64,000 nt of DNA. Source: Gramella sp. MT6 (lineage in GTDB: Bacteria; Bacteroidota; Bacteroidia; Flavobacteriales; Flavobacteriaceae). The stretch lies in assembly GCF_019357415.1 (NCBI RefSeq), contig NZ_CP048410.1, forward strand, positions 1,302,001 to 1,366,000, written 5' to 3'. Position numbers and translations under genes: made by a program. Positions 19,141-29,200 of this stretch are shown piece after piece. The notes beneath the pieces were generated by a model. That model had not been told where the DNA came from. It did no database searches and saw only the letters and a program-made list of their open reading frames with translations. Positions within the stretch are counted from its first letter, which is position 1, and each line of letters opens with the position of its first letter.

Positions 19141-19671
19141 TTAGTTGTTCTTTAATTTTTGAATGAGATCCTTATCAAACGCAGCTTTAATTTCAGTGAT
19201 CTCATCTACATTGTCATTAGGAATAGCAATTGAAAGTACATAGTGACTGATTTTCCATTTACTATTTTCTTTGGTGAGTACGCCAGATCCTCTGCATATG
19301 CCCATGTGCGTGTCCAGCAATTCATCGAACCAGGCGACCCTTAGGTTTTCATGAACATAGATATTTCGTTCTACAGGAGTAAAGCTCCATGCTTTACCAG
19401 CGTCAAAATAAGGTTTCGAGAATTTTTTGAATTCCGGCAGGTTCCAGTTCTCGGTAGCATCGGTGCCAATAAAAATGGCATCATTGGTCATTAGATCAAA
19501 GTAATCTTCAAAATCAACTTTTGCTGCGGCTTCATGCCATTTATCGACAGTTTTGGTAACTTTTTTTTTAACCGCATTGATGTTTTGCTCAGTATTTTTA
19601 ACCTGTGCATGCATTCCTGAAAGGGAAAAAAGTAGTAAAGCGAAAACGCTTAAAATTGTCGATCTATTCAT
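19141..19671 (-). CDS. Secreted SnoaL/NTF2-like domain protein
   Basis: The 176-residue protein has a signal peptide ending near GMHAQ and a single NTF2-like cone fold of the DUF4440/YybH type (VDKWHEAAAKVDFEDYF, then DAIFIGTDATENW and WKISHYVLSI). These domains bind small molecules or act as non-enzymatic modules; the ligand is unknown. It begins 15 bases after the stop of the coiled-coil lipoprotein gene, so the two are an operon. Confidence 0.8.
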   Translation of the reverse strand: MNRSTILSVFALLLFSLSGMHAQVKNTEQNINAVKKKVTKTVDKWHEAAAKVDFEDYFDLMTNDAIFIGTDATENWNLPEFKKFSKPYFDAGKAWSFTPVERNIYVHENLRVAWFDELLDTHMGICRGSGVLTKENSKWKISHYVLSIAIPNDNVDEITEIKAAFDKDLIQKLKNN

Positions 19672-19686
19672 TGGTTGAAATTTATA

Positions 19687-20265
19687 TTAAGATACCGTTT
19701 TCTCATCATTTCCTGATGTTTCCAAACTATCCATTTGTTTTTCCATTTCTTCAAAATCATCCAGTTCTTTTTCAAATTCCTCCAGGGTTTTCAGGAAGAT
19801 CTCGTTCATTTGAAGTTTAAGGTTATTGAATTCCAGGTGCAATTCTTTTGAAGTCTGTGCGATATCTTCTGCATCTGGATCCTTTCTTCCGGAATATTGT
19901 TTTAGAAGCTGAGCCTTTGTGTTCACTACATTAAGTCGCGCTTCAACCGCTACCGATTTTAAACTGTCTGGCACTGAATTTTTAAGGGTTTCCATGATCT
20001 GGGCGATAGTCCCGGCGTTATTCTTAACTTCATTTATTGTGGCATCTTCCAGTTTATTAACCTCGTTTTGCGCAGTGATAAACTCAACCCAGTTCAAAGC
20101 AAATTTTTTTGCTTCGGGCTCTAATGCGTAATTTTGATCTTTAATGCTCAATTTTTTCTGAAATGCCGTAGTGTCTTCTAGATCTCTGGCAGAATTATCG
20201 GTATCCTGGTCGGTTTTACAGGATATTATTGTGAGTATAAATAACAGGTAAATAAACTTGTTCAT
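19687..20265 (-). CDS. Hypothetical lipoprotein with predicted coiled coil, 192 residues
   Basis: The lipobox IISC places the lipidated Cys at residue 16. The mature part is strongly charged and helical, with a C-terminal heptad-like stretch (residues about 140-185) ending in repeated Glu/Asp/Met/Lys. I recognise no family. A TAACTTTG promoter box at 20286-20293 precedes it, and the NTF2-like gene follows in the same unit. Confidence 0.7.
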   Translation of the reverse strand: MNKFIYLLFILTIISCKTDQDTDNSARDLEDTTAFQKKLSIKDQNYALEPEAKKFALNWVEFITAQNEVNKLEDATINEVKNNAGTIAQIMETLKNSVPDSLKSVAVEARLNVVNTKAQLLKQYSGRKDPDAEDIAQTSKELHLEFNNLKLQMNEIFLKTLEEFEKELDDFEEMEKQMDSLETSGNDEKTVS

Positions 20266-20285
20266 ATGGAAGATTCAATGTCCTA

Positions 20286-20293
20286 CAAAGTTA
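20286..20293 (-). promoter_or_regulatory. Candidate -7 promoter box (TAACTTTG)
   Basis: Exact TAnnTTTG match 20 bases before the lipoprotein start at 20265. No clear TTG was found at the expected upstream distance. Confidence 0.4.
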
Positions 20294-20395
20294 TTCATTA
20301 TTTGCTGATCTCTTCAGAATAAAAATGCATTGAAGAATTCATAACAGATAACGTCAAGAAAATACTAAGATTACGATTTCCTCTTTATAATTAAA

Positions 20396-20403
20396 TATAT
20401 TTG
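20396..20403 (+). promoter_or_regulatory. Candidate -7 promoter box (TATATTTG) for threonine dehydrogenase
   Basis: Exact TAnnTTTG match ending 15 bases before the ATG at 20419, giving a leader of only about 8-10 bases. Confidence 0.5.
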
Positions 20404-20418
20404 CAAAAAATTTAATTT

Positions 20419-21378
20419 ATGGCCGGAAGGATTTTGATAATCGGTGCCTGCGGACAAATTGGTACTGAACTTACGCTGAAGTTAAGAGAAATACACGGGA
20501 ATGACCAGGTGGTCGCCAGTGATATTAGAGAAGGAGCAGAAGAATTGATGCAATCGGGTCCATTCGAAATATTAAATGCTACAGATGAAGCTCATATAAA
20601 GGAGATCGTAGAAAAGTATGAAGTGAAGGAGGTTTACCTGATGGCTGCCATGCTTAGCGCTACTGCTGAAAAAGCTCCAATGAAGGCCTGGGATCTTAAT
20701 ATGGATTCACTTTTTCATATCCTGAATCTGGCCAAAGATGGAAAGATCGATAAAATATTCTGGCCTTCTAGTATAGCGGTTTTTGGTCCCAGTACTCCTA
20801 AAGATCAGACTCCTCAAACCACGGTTATGGAACCTACGACCGTTTATGGAATAAGTAAACAAACCGGGGAAAGATGGTGTGAGTATTATTTCAGAAAATT
20901 TGGTGTAGATGTAAGAAGTATAAGGTATCCCGGAATTATTAGTTATAAAACACTGCCAGGTGGAGGAACAACAGATTACGCAATCGAGATCTTTCACGAA
21001 GCTATAAAGAATTCAAAATATACCAGTTTCCTGGCTAAAGACGCTGCGTTGCCTATGATGTATATGGACGATGCAATAAAGGCGACCGTAGATATTATGG
21101 AGGCGCCTGCGGAAAAGGTTAAAGTTAGATCTTCCTATAACCTGGCCGCGATAAGTTTTACTCCTGAAATCCTTGCGGACGAGATCAAAAAACATATCAA
21201 TGATTTTGAAATCACTTATGAACCTGATTTCAGACAGAATATCGCTGAATCCTGGCCTTCTAGTATAGATGATAGCTCTGCCAGAGAAGATTGGGGATGG
21301 ACGCATGATTTTGATCTTGATAAAATGACCACGACCATGCTGGAAGGGGTTGGAAAGACTCTTAAAGAAAAAGCATAA
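20419..21378 (+). CDS. L-threonine 3-dehydrogenase, SDR (GalE-like) type
   Basis: The 319-residue NAD-dependent enzyme has the Rossmann motif GACGQIG (9-15), a catalytic Ser near 117 and the Tyr143-x3-Lys147 pair in YGISK. The sequence WPSSIAVFG and the C-terminal EDWGWTHDFDLD are typical of the short-chain threonine dehydrogenases known from Flavobacterium, which oxidise threonine to 2-amino-3-ketobutyrate. A general NAD-dependent epimerase is the alternative, but length and motifs favour threonine dehydrogenase. It stands alone between its promoter and a strong terminator. Confidence 0.88.
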   Translation: MAGRILIIGACGQIGTELTLKLREIHGNDQVVASDIREGAEELMQSGPFEILNATDEAHIKEIVEKYEVKEVYLMAAMLSATAEKAPMKAWDLNMDSLFHILNLAKDGKIDKIFWPSSIAVFGPSTPKDQTPQTTVMEPTTVYGISKQTGERWCEYYFRKFGVDVRSIRYPGIISYKTLPGGGTTDYAIEIFHEAIKNSKYTSFLAKDAALPMMYMDDAIKATVDIMEAPAEKVKVRSSYNLAAISFTPEILADEIKKHINDFEITYEPDFRQNIAESWPSSIDDSSAREDWGWTHDFDLDKMTTTMLEGVGKTLKEKA

Positions 21379-21384
21379 CATAAA

Positions 21385-21410
21385 AAAAAGCCGCTTTTCA
21401 GCGGCTTTTT
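21385..21410. terminator. Bidirectional terminator
   Basis: A perfect 10-bp stem with a 6-base loop, flanked by A and T runs, lies between the convergent threonine dehydrogenase and cold-shock genes. Confidence 0.9.
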
Positions 21411-21431
21411 AATTTTCTCAGAAAAAATATA

Positions 21432-21626
21432 TTATTCGATCACGCGTACTTCCGTAGCATTCACTCCTTTTCTTCCTTCTGTTTCCTCGTACTCAACGCG
21501 GTCACCTTCCTGGATGGTTTCTCCATTTAAACCGGTGATGTGTACGAAAATGTCTCTTTTAGTGTCGTCGTTGGTAATGAATCCATAACCTTTAGATTCA
21601 TTGAAAAATTTTACTGTGCCTTGCAT
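21432..21626 (-). CDS. Cold-shock (CspA family) RNA-binding protein
   Basis: The 64-residue protein is a single OB-fold cold-shock domain with both RNA-binding motifs: GYGFI (RNP1-like, KGYGFITND) and DIFVH (RNP2). It binds single-stranded nucleic acid and melts RNA structure. A TATGTTTG promoter box lies 23 bases upstream of the ATG, so the leader is very short, unlike the long leader of the E. coli cspA mRNA. Confidence 0.96.
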   Translation of the reverse strand: MQGTVKFFNESKGYGFITNDDTKRDIFVHITGLNGETIQEGDRVEYEETEGRKGVNATEVRVIE

Positions 21627-21648
21627 AAAAATAATAATTAATAAAGCA

Positions 21649-21656
21649 CAAACATA
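21649..21656 (-). promoter_or_regulatory. Candidate -7 promoter box (TATGTTTG) for the cold-shock gene
   Basis: Exact TAnnTTTG match on the minus strand upstream of the ATG at 21626; transcription would begin near 21642. Confidence 0.5.
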
Positions 21657-21717
21657 ATAGATAAAATTTTAGAATCCGCTGAAAATCAGAATTTTTTATG
21701 ATTTTTTTTGTCAGAGT

Positions 21718-21957
21718 TTAGTCAATTCCTTTATCTCTCATTTTTTTCATATTCTCCTCAGACAGAGTGTAATCCTTTAATTTTTTTCCTCTCCAGCGCA
21801 CTATTAAAAAGATTGGCATTAGGATAAATGCACTCACCAGAACCGAAATTCCAATAATTCTATCGCCGGTCAAAACATCATCATTTAACCTAAAATAAAA
21901 TCCTACAGCGATGGCTATTAAAATTGCTATTCCTAATATTTTCATAAAAATTTTCAT
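21718..21957 (-). CDS. Small membrane protein, 79 residues
   Basis: Two hydrophobic helices (about residues 5-22 and 34-54) are followed by a basic, Lys-rich C-terminal tail (RWRGKKLKDYTLSEENMKKM). It resembles uncharacterised two-helix flavobacterial inner-membrane proteins; no function can be given. It lies 67 bases downstream of the ClC channel gene on the same strand and may share its transcript. Confidence 0.65.
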   Translation of the reverse strand: MKIFMKILGIAILIAIAVGFYFRLNDDVLTGDRIIGISVLVSAFILMPIFLIVRWRGKKLKDYTLSEENMKKMRDKGID

Positions 21958-22024
21958 CGATAATAAATATTTTGAGTTTGTGTTACTTCCGGAAGTGAAG
22001 TATGCAAATAATAGATTTTAACCT

Positions 22025-23815
22025 CTATACTGTTACCTCTATTAATTTCTGCCTGTAGGCTGTAAGCATTTTAGATTTGGAAATAAATCCAACATATTTT
22101 CCTTCTTTAACTACCGGAAGGTTCCAGGCATTACTTTCCTGGAATTTCTTCATGATCATTTTCATTCTGTCGGTTTCAATATCTATAATTTCAGGTGCCT
22201 GCTGCATGATATCCTGCACTTTTACCTCGTCATAAAGCTTTTCGTTGAACATGATAGAACGTATATCGTCCAATAGGATGATACCCATGAAATTACGATT
22301 TTCATCGATCACAGGAAAAATATTACGGGAGGATTTTACCACACCTTTGTGGATAACGTCTCCAAGATTCATATCTATCTCCAATGGAATAAAATTCTTT
22401 TCTATGACCCTGCTTATATTCATTAAGGTAAGAACAGTTTGATCTTTATCGTGGGTAAGGAGATCGCCTCTTTGGGCCAGTTCCATCGTATAAACAGAAT
22501 GCGGCTGGAATTTACTGGTGATCATATACGAAATGGCAGCGGTGATCATAAGCGGTATAAAAAGTTCATAACCATGTGTCAATTCTGCGATAAGGAAAAT
22601 TGCCGTTAATGGAGCATGCAACACCCCAGCCATAAGTCCGGCCATTCCTACCAGGGTAAAATTACTAACTGAAATTTGATGTTTGAATATTCCAATGTTA
22701 TTGATGAACAGCGCAAAGCAATGTCCCATAGCGCTTCCCATAAACATTACCGGAGCAAAAATACCACCCACTCCGCCGGCACTTATGGTAAGGGTTGTAG
22801 CAAAAATCTTAAAAATTACAAGACCCATTAACAAAATGATCACTACCCAGATATTTTCTAGGTAGGCATTAAATAGATTTGTGCCCAGTGCCTCCAGGTA
22901 ATTTTCCTGAAGCAGGTTGTTTACAACGCTATATCCCTCCCCGTATAAAGGCGGAATAAAATAGATGATCAGGCCTAAAAGAAGTCCGCAGGAAATGAGT
23001 CTTATAATGCCAGACCTAATGTGTGCCATTAGTTTCATGAGCCAGAAGTGTACCCTTGTAAAATATATAGAACAAGCTGCTGCAAGAATACCAAGTAGGA
23101 TATAATAGGGGACTTCAGAAATTGTAAAGGCATCTTCTAATTGGAAAGGCAGGATAATTTCACTTCCGTAGAAAAAATAGGAAGTAAGAACCGCCGAAAC
23201 CGAAGCGATTAATAAAGGTAATAGTGAGGTCAAAGTAAGGTCTAGACTAAACACCTCGATAGCAAAGATGATCGCCGCAATGGGAGCATTAAATATAGAT
23301 GACATTGCCCCGGCCGCGGCACAACCAATAAGCAGGGTGCGGCTGGTTTGGTTCAATAAGAATAACCGGGAAAGGTTGGAACCTATAGATGCTCCAGTGG
23401 CTACTGTGGGAGCCTCGAGTCCTACCGAGCCACCAAAACCTACGGTAATTGGTGCAGTTAGCAAGGATGCATACATCTGGAACCTCTTCATGATTCCTCG
23501 TTGCCTGGAAATGGCATATAAAGTGGCAGGAATTCCCTGTCGAACTTTTTTTCGAATAACAAATTTGAAGATAAGATATACCAATAACAGCCCGATCACC
23601 GGGAATACAAAATAAAAGGCATTATGATAGGTGATAAAGGTGTCTCCCTTTAATAGGATCTGTATAAAATGAGTAAGGTTTTTGATGGTAACAGCGCAAA
23701 TCCCGGCGATGAAACCAATAAGCGCACTAATGATCATAAGGAATTGCCTATGAGATAAGTTCCTGGATTTCCAGGTCAAAAACTTATGTAGCCACGACCT
23801 CCTTAATTTCGCCAC
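22025..23815 (-). CDS. ClC-family chloride channel/transporter with tandem CBS domains
   Basis: The 596-residue protein starts with GTG at 23815. The ClC core (about residues 20-440) shows the selectivity motif GSVGLEAPT, which includes the gating glutamate, and the GGVGGIFAPVMFMG motif. The glutamate argues for proton-coupled antiport, although the second coupling residue was not assigned. Two CBS domains (about 460-590, ending ESNAWNLPVVKEGKYVGFIS in spirit) probably sense nucleotides. It acts in the inner membrane. It is separated from aspS by the aspS terminator. Confidence 0.93.
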   Translation of the reverse strand: MAKLRRSWLHKFLTWKSRNLSHRQFLMIISALIGFIAGICAVTIKNLTHFIQILLKGDTFITYHNAFYFVFPVIGLLLVYLIFKFVIRKKVRQGIPATLYAISRQRGIMKRFQMYASLLTAPITVGFGGSVGLEAPTVATGASIGSNLSRLFLLNQTSRTLLIGCAAAGAMSSIFNAPIAAIIFAIEVFSLDLTLTSLLPLLIASVSAVLTSYFFYGSEIILPFQLEDAFTISEVPYYILLGILAAACSIYFTRVHFWLMKLMAHIRSGIIRLISCGLLLGLIIYFIPPLYGEGYSVVNNLLQENYLEALGTNLFNAYLENIWVVIILLMGLVIFKIFATTLTISAGGVGGIFAPVMFMGSAMGHCFALFINNIGIFKHQISVSNFTLVGMAGLMAGVLHAPLTAIFLIAELTHGYELFIPLMITAAISYMITSKFQPHSVYTMELAQRGDLLTHDKDQTVLTLMNISRVIEKNFIPLEIDMNLGDVIHKGVVKSSRNIFPVIDENRNFMGIILLDDIRSIMFNEKLYDEVKVQDIMQQAPEIIDIETDRMKMIMKKFQESNAWNLPVVKEGKYVGFISKSKMLTAYRQKLIEVTV

Positions 23816-23844
23816 TGTCTTTTAATTAGCTTATGAATATAAAA

Positions 23845-23865
23845 AATCCCGCAATACGCGGGATT
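23845..23865 (-). terminator. Terminator of aspS
   Basis: An 8-bp stem (23845-23852 with 23858-23865) with a 5-base loop and T-rich minus-strand tail lies directly before the aspS stop at 23872. Confidence 0.8.
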
Positions 23866-23871
23866 ATATTT

Positions 23872-25620
23872 TTATAATTTCAGTTGAAGATGTAATTCGT
23901 CAAGTTGATCATTGTCTAATTTCGCAGGAGCATCGATCATCACATCACGGCCCGCGTTATTTTTCGGGAAGGCGATGAAATCTCTAATACTTTCCTGGCC
24001 TCCAAGGATAGCTACCAGCCTGTCAAAACCAAAGGCGATTCCGCCATGAGGTGGTGCACCATACTGGAATGCATCCATCAAAAATCCAAATTGTTCCCTG
24101 GCTTCTTCAGGAGTGAATCCAAGATATTTGAACATTTGAGACTGGGTTTCCTTATCATGAATTCTAATAGATCCACCTCCAATTTCGTTACCGTTCAGCA
24201 CAAGGTCATATGCGTTTGCTCGCACTTTTCCTGGTTCTGTTTCCAGAAGCGCGAAATCTTCTTTCTTTGGAGAAGTAAACGGGTGGTGCATTGCGTGGAA
24301 TCTTTTGGTCTCTTCATCCCATTCCAGAAGTGGGAAATCCACGACCCATAATGGCGCAAATTCATCAGATTTTCTTAATCCAAGCTCATTTCCTAAATGC
24401 ATCCTTAAGGCGCTAAGTTGCGTTCTTGTCTTTGCCGCATCTCCTGCCATAACCAGAATAAGGTCTCCCGATTTTGCGCCGGTAGCTTCTGCCCAGGCAG
24501 TAAGATCTTCCTGAGAATAGAACTTATCTACAGAAGATTTTAAAGTTCCGTCCTCATTATATTTCGCCCAAACCAGTCCGTTTGCACCGATCTGAGGTCT
24601 TTTAACCCATGAAATAAGATTATCGATCTCTTTTCTGGTGAAAGAAGCAGCTCCTGGAACGGCAATTCCAACCACTAATTCCTGCTGATCGAATACATTG
24701 AAGCCTTTATTCTTTGCCAGTTCATCAAGTTCAGCGAATTCCATCCCAAAACGAATATCTGGTTTGTCATTCCCATACTTTTTCATGGCCTCATCATAAG
24801 TCATTCTTGGGAATTCGGCTACGTCTACACCTTTGATCTCTTTAAGCAAATGCCTGGTGAGACCTTCGAAAATATTCAGGATATCTTCCTGTTCCACAAA
24901 GGCCATTTCGCAGTCTATCTGAGTAAATTCCGGCTGGCGATCTGCCCTAAGGTCTTCATCCCTGAAACACTTAACGATCTGGAAATATTTATCCATTCCA
25001 CCAACCATCAATAACTGTTTGAAAGTTTGAGGTGATTGAGGCAGGGCATAGAACTGACCCTCATTCATTCTACTAGGTACTACAAAGTCACGGGCACCTT
25101 CAGGAGTGGATTTTATCAGGTAAGGAGTTTCAATTTCGATAAAGCCTTCGTTAGATAGATAATTCCTCACCTTCATTCCAACCTGGTGGCGGAACATCAA
25201 CTTGTTCTTAACCGGATTACGTCGAATGTCCAGGTATCTGTATTTCATTCTAAGATCTTCGCCACCATCAGTTTCATCTTCGATGGTAAAAGGAGGGGTT
25301 TTAGAAGAATTGAGGATCTTGAAGTCTTCTACCAGGACTTCTATCTCGCCGGTGGCCATATTCGGGTTTTTAGCCTCTCTCTCGATCACGCTTCCTTCAA
25401 CCTGGATAACGAACTCACGAGCCAGGTTTCCGGCCTTTTCCATAAGCTCTTTAGACGAGCGTTCCTCATCAAATATCAACTGAGTTAAACCGTAGCGATC
25501 ACGAAGATCCACCCAGATCATAAAACCTTTATTTCTAACTTTTTGAACCCATCCAGAGAGAGTTACTTTGTTACCGATCTGTTGTGCGTTTAGTTCACCG
25601 CAGTTATGACTTCTGTACAT
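23872..25620 (-). CDS. aspS: Aspartyl-tRNA synthetase, bacterial type
   Basis: The class II synthetase is 582 residues from the ATG at 25620 ([10 protein letters not shown]), chosen over an upstream in-frame ATG because a GAAGGA ribosome site lies eight bases before it. An N-terminal OB-fold anticodon-binding domain ([22 protein letters not shown]) precedes the catalytic core with [16 protein letters not shown] (motif 2) and [11 protein letters not shown] (motif 3), and a bacterial GAD insertion lies between. It charges tRNA-Asp. The gene stands divergent from the signal-peptide protein at 25851. Confidence 0.97.
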   Translation of the reverse strand: MYRSHNCGELNAQQIGNKVTLSGWVQKVRNKGFMIWVDLRDRYGLTQLIFDEERSSKELMEKAGNLAREFVIQVEGSVIEREAKNPNMATGEIEVLVEDFKILNSSKTPPFTIEDETDGGEDLRMKYRYLDIRRNPVKNKLMFRHQVGMKVRNYLSNEGFIEIETPYLIKSTPEGARDFVVPSRMNEGQFYALPQSPQTFKQLLMVGGMDKYFQIVKCFRDEDLRADRQPEFTQIDCEMAFVEQEDILNIFEGLTRHLLKEIKGVDVAEFPRMTYDEAMKKYGNDKPDIRFGMEFAELDELAKNKGFNVFDQQELVVGIAVPGAASFTRKEIDNLISWVKRPQIGANGLVWAKYNEDGTLKSSVDKFYSQEDLTAWAEATGAKSGDLILVMAGDAAKTRTQLSALRMHLGNELGLRKSDEFAPLWVVDFPLLEWDEETKRFHAMHHPFTSPKKEDFALLETEPGKVRANAYDLVLNGNEIGGGSIRIHDKETQSQMFKYLGFTPEEAREQFGFLMDAFQYGAPPHGGIAFGFDRLVAILGGQESIRDFIAFPKNNAGRDVMIDAPAKLDNDQLDELHLQLKL

Positions 25621-25792
25621 TTTATCCTTCAAATTTAGAATGCGCACAAAAGTAAGAAGTTAAACACTTTTACTGAACCTTTCCTGCTTAAAAATTATTC
25701 GATTTTATTTCAATGTTACGCAATGTTAATTGTGTAATAGGTTGAAAATAAGTTAAAAACATCTCCAATGTTAACTTAATGTTACCTAAATA

Positions 25793-25822
25793 TTGATTGT
25801 TTGTAAACTTTTGGTATATTTG
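25793..25822 (+). promoter_or_regulatory. Promoter (TTG, 19 bases, TATATTTG)
   Basis: TTG at 25793-25795 and TATATTTG at 25815-25822 are separated by exactly 19 bases, the Bacteroidota promoter architecture. It drives the gene at 25851. Confidence 0.7.
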
Positions 25823-25850
25823 TGAACTAAACGTTAATGGAAAAAGAGCT

Positions 25851-26216
25851 ATGAAGACTATAAAGAACATATTTTTGGCAGCAGTATTCCTGGTAGGAGG
25901 TACGGCTTTAGCCCAGGATAAATCTCCTGAACCTACTTTTGAGAAAGAGGGAGATCTAATTAAAGGAACGTTTTATTATGAAGATGGAAGTGTTAGACAG
26001 GAAGGTACGTACAAGGACGGCAGACTCCACGGAAAATGGATTTCTTACGACCAAAATGGTGAGAAGGCAGCCATCGCGCATTACGAAAATGGTAAAAAAG
26101 ACGGGAAATGGTTTTTCTGGTCTGAAGATAAACTTACTGAAGTGGACTATCAAAATAGCGTAATTGCAAACGTGAACAGCTGGAAAAATGAAAGTTCATT
26201 GGTTAGCAATCAATAA
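25851..26216 (+). CDS. Secreted MORN/YwqK-type repeat protein, 121 residues
   Basis: I start the gene at the ATG at 25851 because it gives a signal peptide ending GTALAQ and lies downstream of a good promoter; the longer open frame starts inside that promoter. The mature part carries two to three MORN-like repeats (YEDGSVRQEGTYKDGRLHGKW, broken here at YKDG; then YENGKKDGKWFFW). Such repeats form beta-hairpin ladders. Its role is unknown. A bidirectional terminator follows. Confidence 0.8.
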   Translation: MKTIKNIFLAAVFLVGGTALAQDKSPEPTFEKEGDLIKGTFYYEDGSVRQEGTYKDGRLHGKWISYDQNGEKAAIAHYENGKKDGKWFFWSEDKLTEVDYQNSVIANVNSWKNESSLVSNQ

Positions 26217-26236
26217 AGAGAAATTAATATTTCAAT

Positions 26237-26267
26237 AAAAAACCCGAAGCATCGCTTCGGGTTTTTT
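26237..26267. terminator. Bidirectional terminator
   Basis: A perfect 14-bp stem with a 3-base loop and A/T runs on both sides lies between the convergent MORN-protein and RND genes. Confidence 0.9.
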
Positions 26268-26271
26268 GTTA

Positions 26272-29200
26272 TCAGGCCTTTTTTAATTGCCGTTCTTTTC
26301 GTTTGTCTGCAAATCTCACCTTGGCCCTGTTCACCAGGTAGAACATAACCGGTACAACTACCAAGGTAAGGAAGGTGGCGAATACAAGTCCGAAGATTAC
26401 TGTCCAGGCAAGTGGTCCCCAGAAGATCACGTTGTCACCTCCAATATATATTCCGGGATCATAATCTGTAATTAATCCGAAGAAATCTATATTCAGACCT
26501 ACCGCTAACGGGATCAAACCAAGAACCGTGGTGATGGCGGTAAGCAATACTGGTCTTAACCTTGATTTACCCCCTCTAACAATAACATCGAAGTATTGAA
26601 CCCTTGTTAGTAATTCATCTTCATCAAGATCGAGTTCCTTTTTCTTACGGTCTATTAATATCTGGGTATAATCTATTAGAACGATCGCATTGTTAACTAC
26701 AATACCTGCAAGCGAAATAATTCCCATCATCGTCATAATAATGATGAAATCCATCTGGAAGATTATTAATCCAAGGAATACGCCCACCAAACTCAGAACT
26801 ACCGCCATTAAAATAATAATAGGCTTGGAGATAGAGTTGAACTGAGCCACCAGGATCAATAGAATTCCACCAAGTGCAATGAGAAGTGCCTTTAAAAGGA
26901 AATTCATGTTTTCTGCCTGCTCTTCCTGCTCTCCGGTGAACTCCAGGCTAATATCTTCTGGCATTTCATAATTCTTAAGAGCGGTTTTCAATTGATCTAC
27001 TATCTGGTTACCGTTGTAACCTTGTAGCACGTTAGAGTAGACAGTAATTACCCTTTTAAGATCCTTTCGTTTTATGGAGCTAAAAGAAGAAGCAACCTCG
27101 GTCTCTACTAAAGAGGAGATCGGGATCTGCCTTGTTTGCCCAGAGTTTTGATCTTTAAAGGTGATTGGCTGATTGAAAAGCGCATTTTCATTATATCTGA
27201 ATTCTTCATTAAAACGAACATTTACTTCGTAATCATCATCACCTTCTTTATAAGTTGAAACTTCTTCACCGTAGATAGCTCGTCTCAAAGTTTGTCCAAC
27301 CTGAGAGGTTGAAACTCCAAGCTGTCCGGCTTTTCTTCGGTCTACCCTTACATCCAGTTCAGGTTTAGATTTATTTACGTCAATTTTAAGTTCCTCGATC
27401 CCAGGAATGCTTAAATCCTGGATATAAGACCTAAGGTTTTCAGCTTCGGCGAGCATGGTCTCATAATCTTCACCTTTCAATTCAATATTAATAGGATAAC
27501 CTGCCGGAGGTCCCGCGGCATCTTTTTCTACCTGGATCGAAGCGCCTGGGAATTCATTAACAGCATCGCGAACTTCAGCAAGAACCTGTGAACTTTCTAC
27601 TCCACGACGTTCCTTAAATTCACGCATCACAATAGTAACTTTACCTTTGTGAGGCATTTCATTTTGCTGCCCACCATCTGTCTGAGGGTTTCCGGCACCT
27701 TCACCTACCTGGGAAATAACAGATTCCACCATAAAGTTATAGCCATCCTCATCTTCATACTTTTCAACTACGTCAAAGATCTGTTCCTCTACTTTTTTGG
27801 TAAGTTCATTGGTCTTCTCGATATCGGTACCTTCAGGATATTCAATATAAGTTATAACCTGCTTGGGTTGGTTTTCCGGAAAGAATAAAACGTCTGGTTG
27901 CACAAGTCCAATCAGAACAAAAGAAAGAAATAGTAAAAGCAGGGTTCCAAAGAAGAAACCATAGGCTTTTCTTCCTCTTAAGGCGAACTTTAAAAATCTT
28001 TCATAATTGCTTTCCAGTTTTTTAAGCGATTTAAACTGAAAATATTTGACCGCCCCAGAAAGAACATATTTATAGAACCACATTAATATTGCCCCCAAAA
28101 GGAATAAATTACCTACTGCTCTTAAAGCTCCAACGTTTACCAGGTAACCAGACACCAGTAATACGACGCCGATTATAGCCATTACGATACTAATCCTGAT
28201 CAACCTCTTTTTGGAAATTCTTCCTTCTTCAGTTTTCATGAACTGTGAGGTTAGCATAGAGTTAATGATCAATGCTACAAACAATGAAGAACCGAGGACT
28301 ATGGATAGTGTAATAGGGAAGATCACCATGAATTTACCAATGGTTCCTGGCCATAATCCTAGTGGGAAAAATGCCATTAAAGTGGTCGCAGTAGAGGCAA
28401 TGATAGGCCATGCGATCTCTCCGAGCCCCTGCTTTGCTGCCTTTTTTCTTGGCCAACCTTCATCCATTAGCGTGTAAACATTCTCCACAACCACGATCCC
28501 ATTATCTACAAGCATTCCCAGACCCATAACCAGAGCGAAAAGCACCATGGTGTTCAGAGTATAACCCAGGCTGGAAAGGATGATATAGGAAAGGAACATG
28601 GATAACGGTATTGCCAATCCTACGAATAATGAGTTTCTAAAGCCCAGGAAGAACATTAATACCAGTACCACCAGGATCACACCAAAAATGATGTTGTTTA
28701 CCAGGTCATTTACCTGGTTGCGGGTGTCGGTAGAAAGGTCATTGGTAAGACTTATTTCTAAAGACTCCGGAAGATATTCTTCCTGCTCGGTCTTGATGAT
28801 CTCCTTGATCTCATCTACCGCCTCGATCATATTCTTTCCACTTCGCTTCTTAACATCGAGCATTACTACCGGCTCACCATATTCTCTCGCGTAAGTGGTA
28901 GCATCTTTTTCCTGAAAATTGACTTCCGCGATATCTTTGAGAAAGATATTCCCACCGTCACTTTTCACTACGACATTTCTTAACTCGGCCGGATCCTCGA
29001 TCTCTCCAATGATCCTGATATTCTTCTGAACTCCGCTGGTGATAATATTTCCTCCGGAAATGGTCCTGTTTTCGGCACTTACCGCACTTATAATATCCTG
29101 AAAACTGACTTCTGAAGCGCTCATCTTATAAATATCAACGGCAATCTCCACCTCCATATCTTCGGCTCCACGAATACTGGCTTCCTTGATCTGCGGAAGT

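Noticed and set aside
25688..25870. Minus-strand open frame of 60 codons upstream of aspS
   Set aside because: It covers the divergent promoter region and start of the MORN-protein gene and has no ribosome site or family features.
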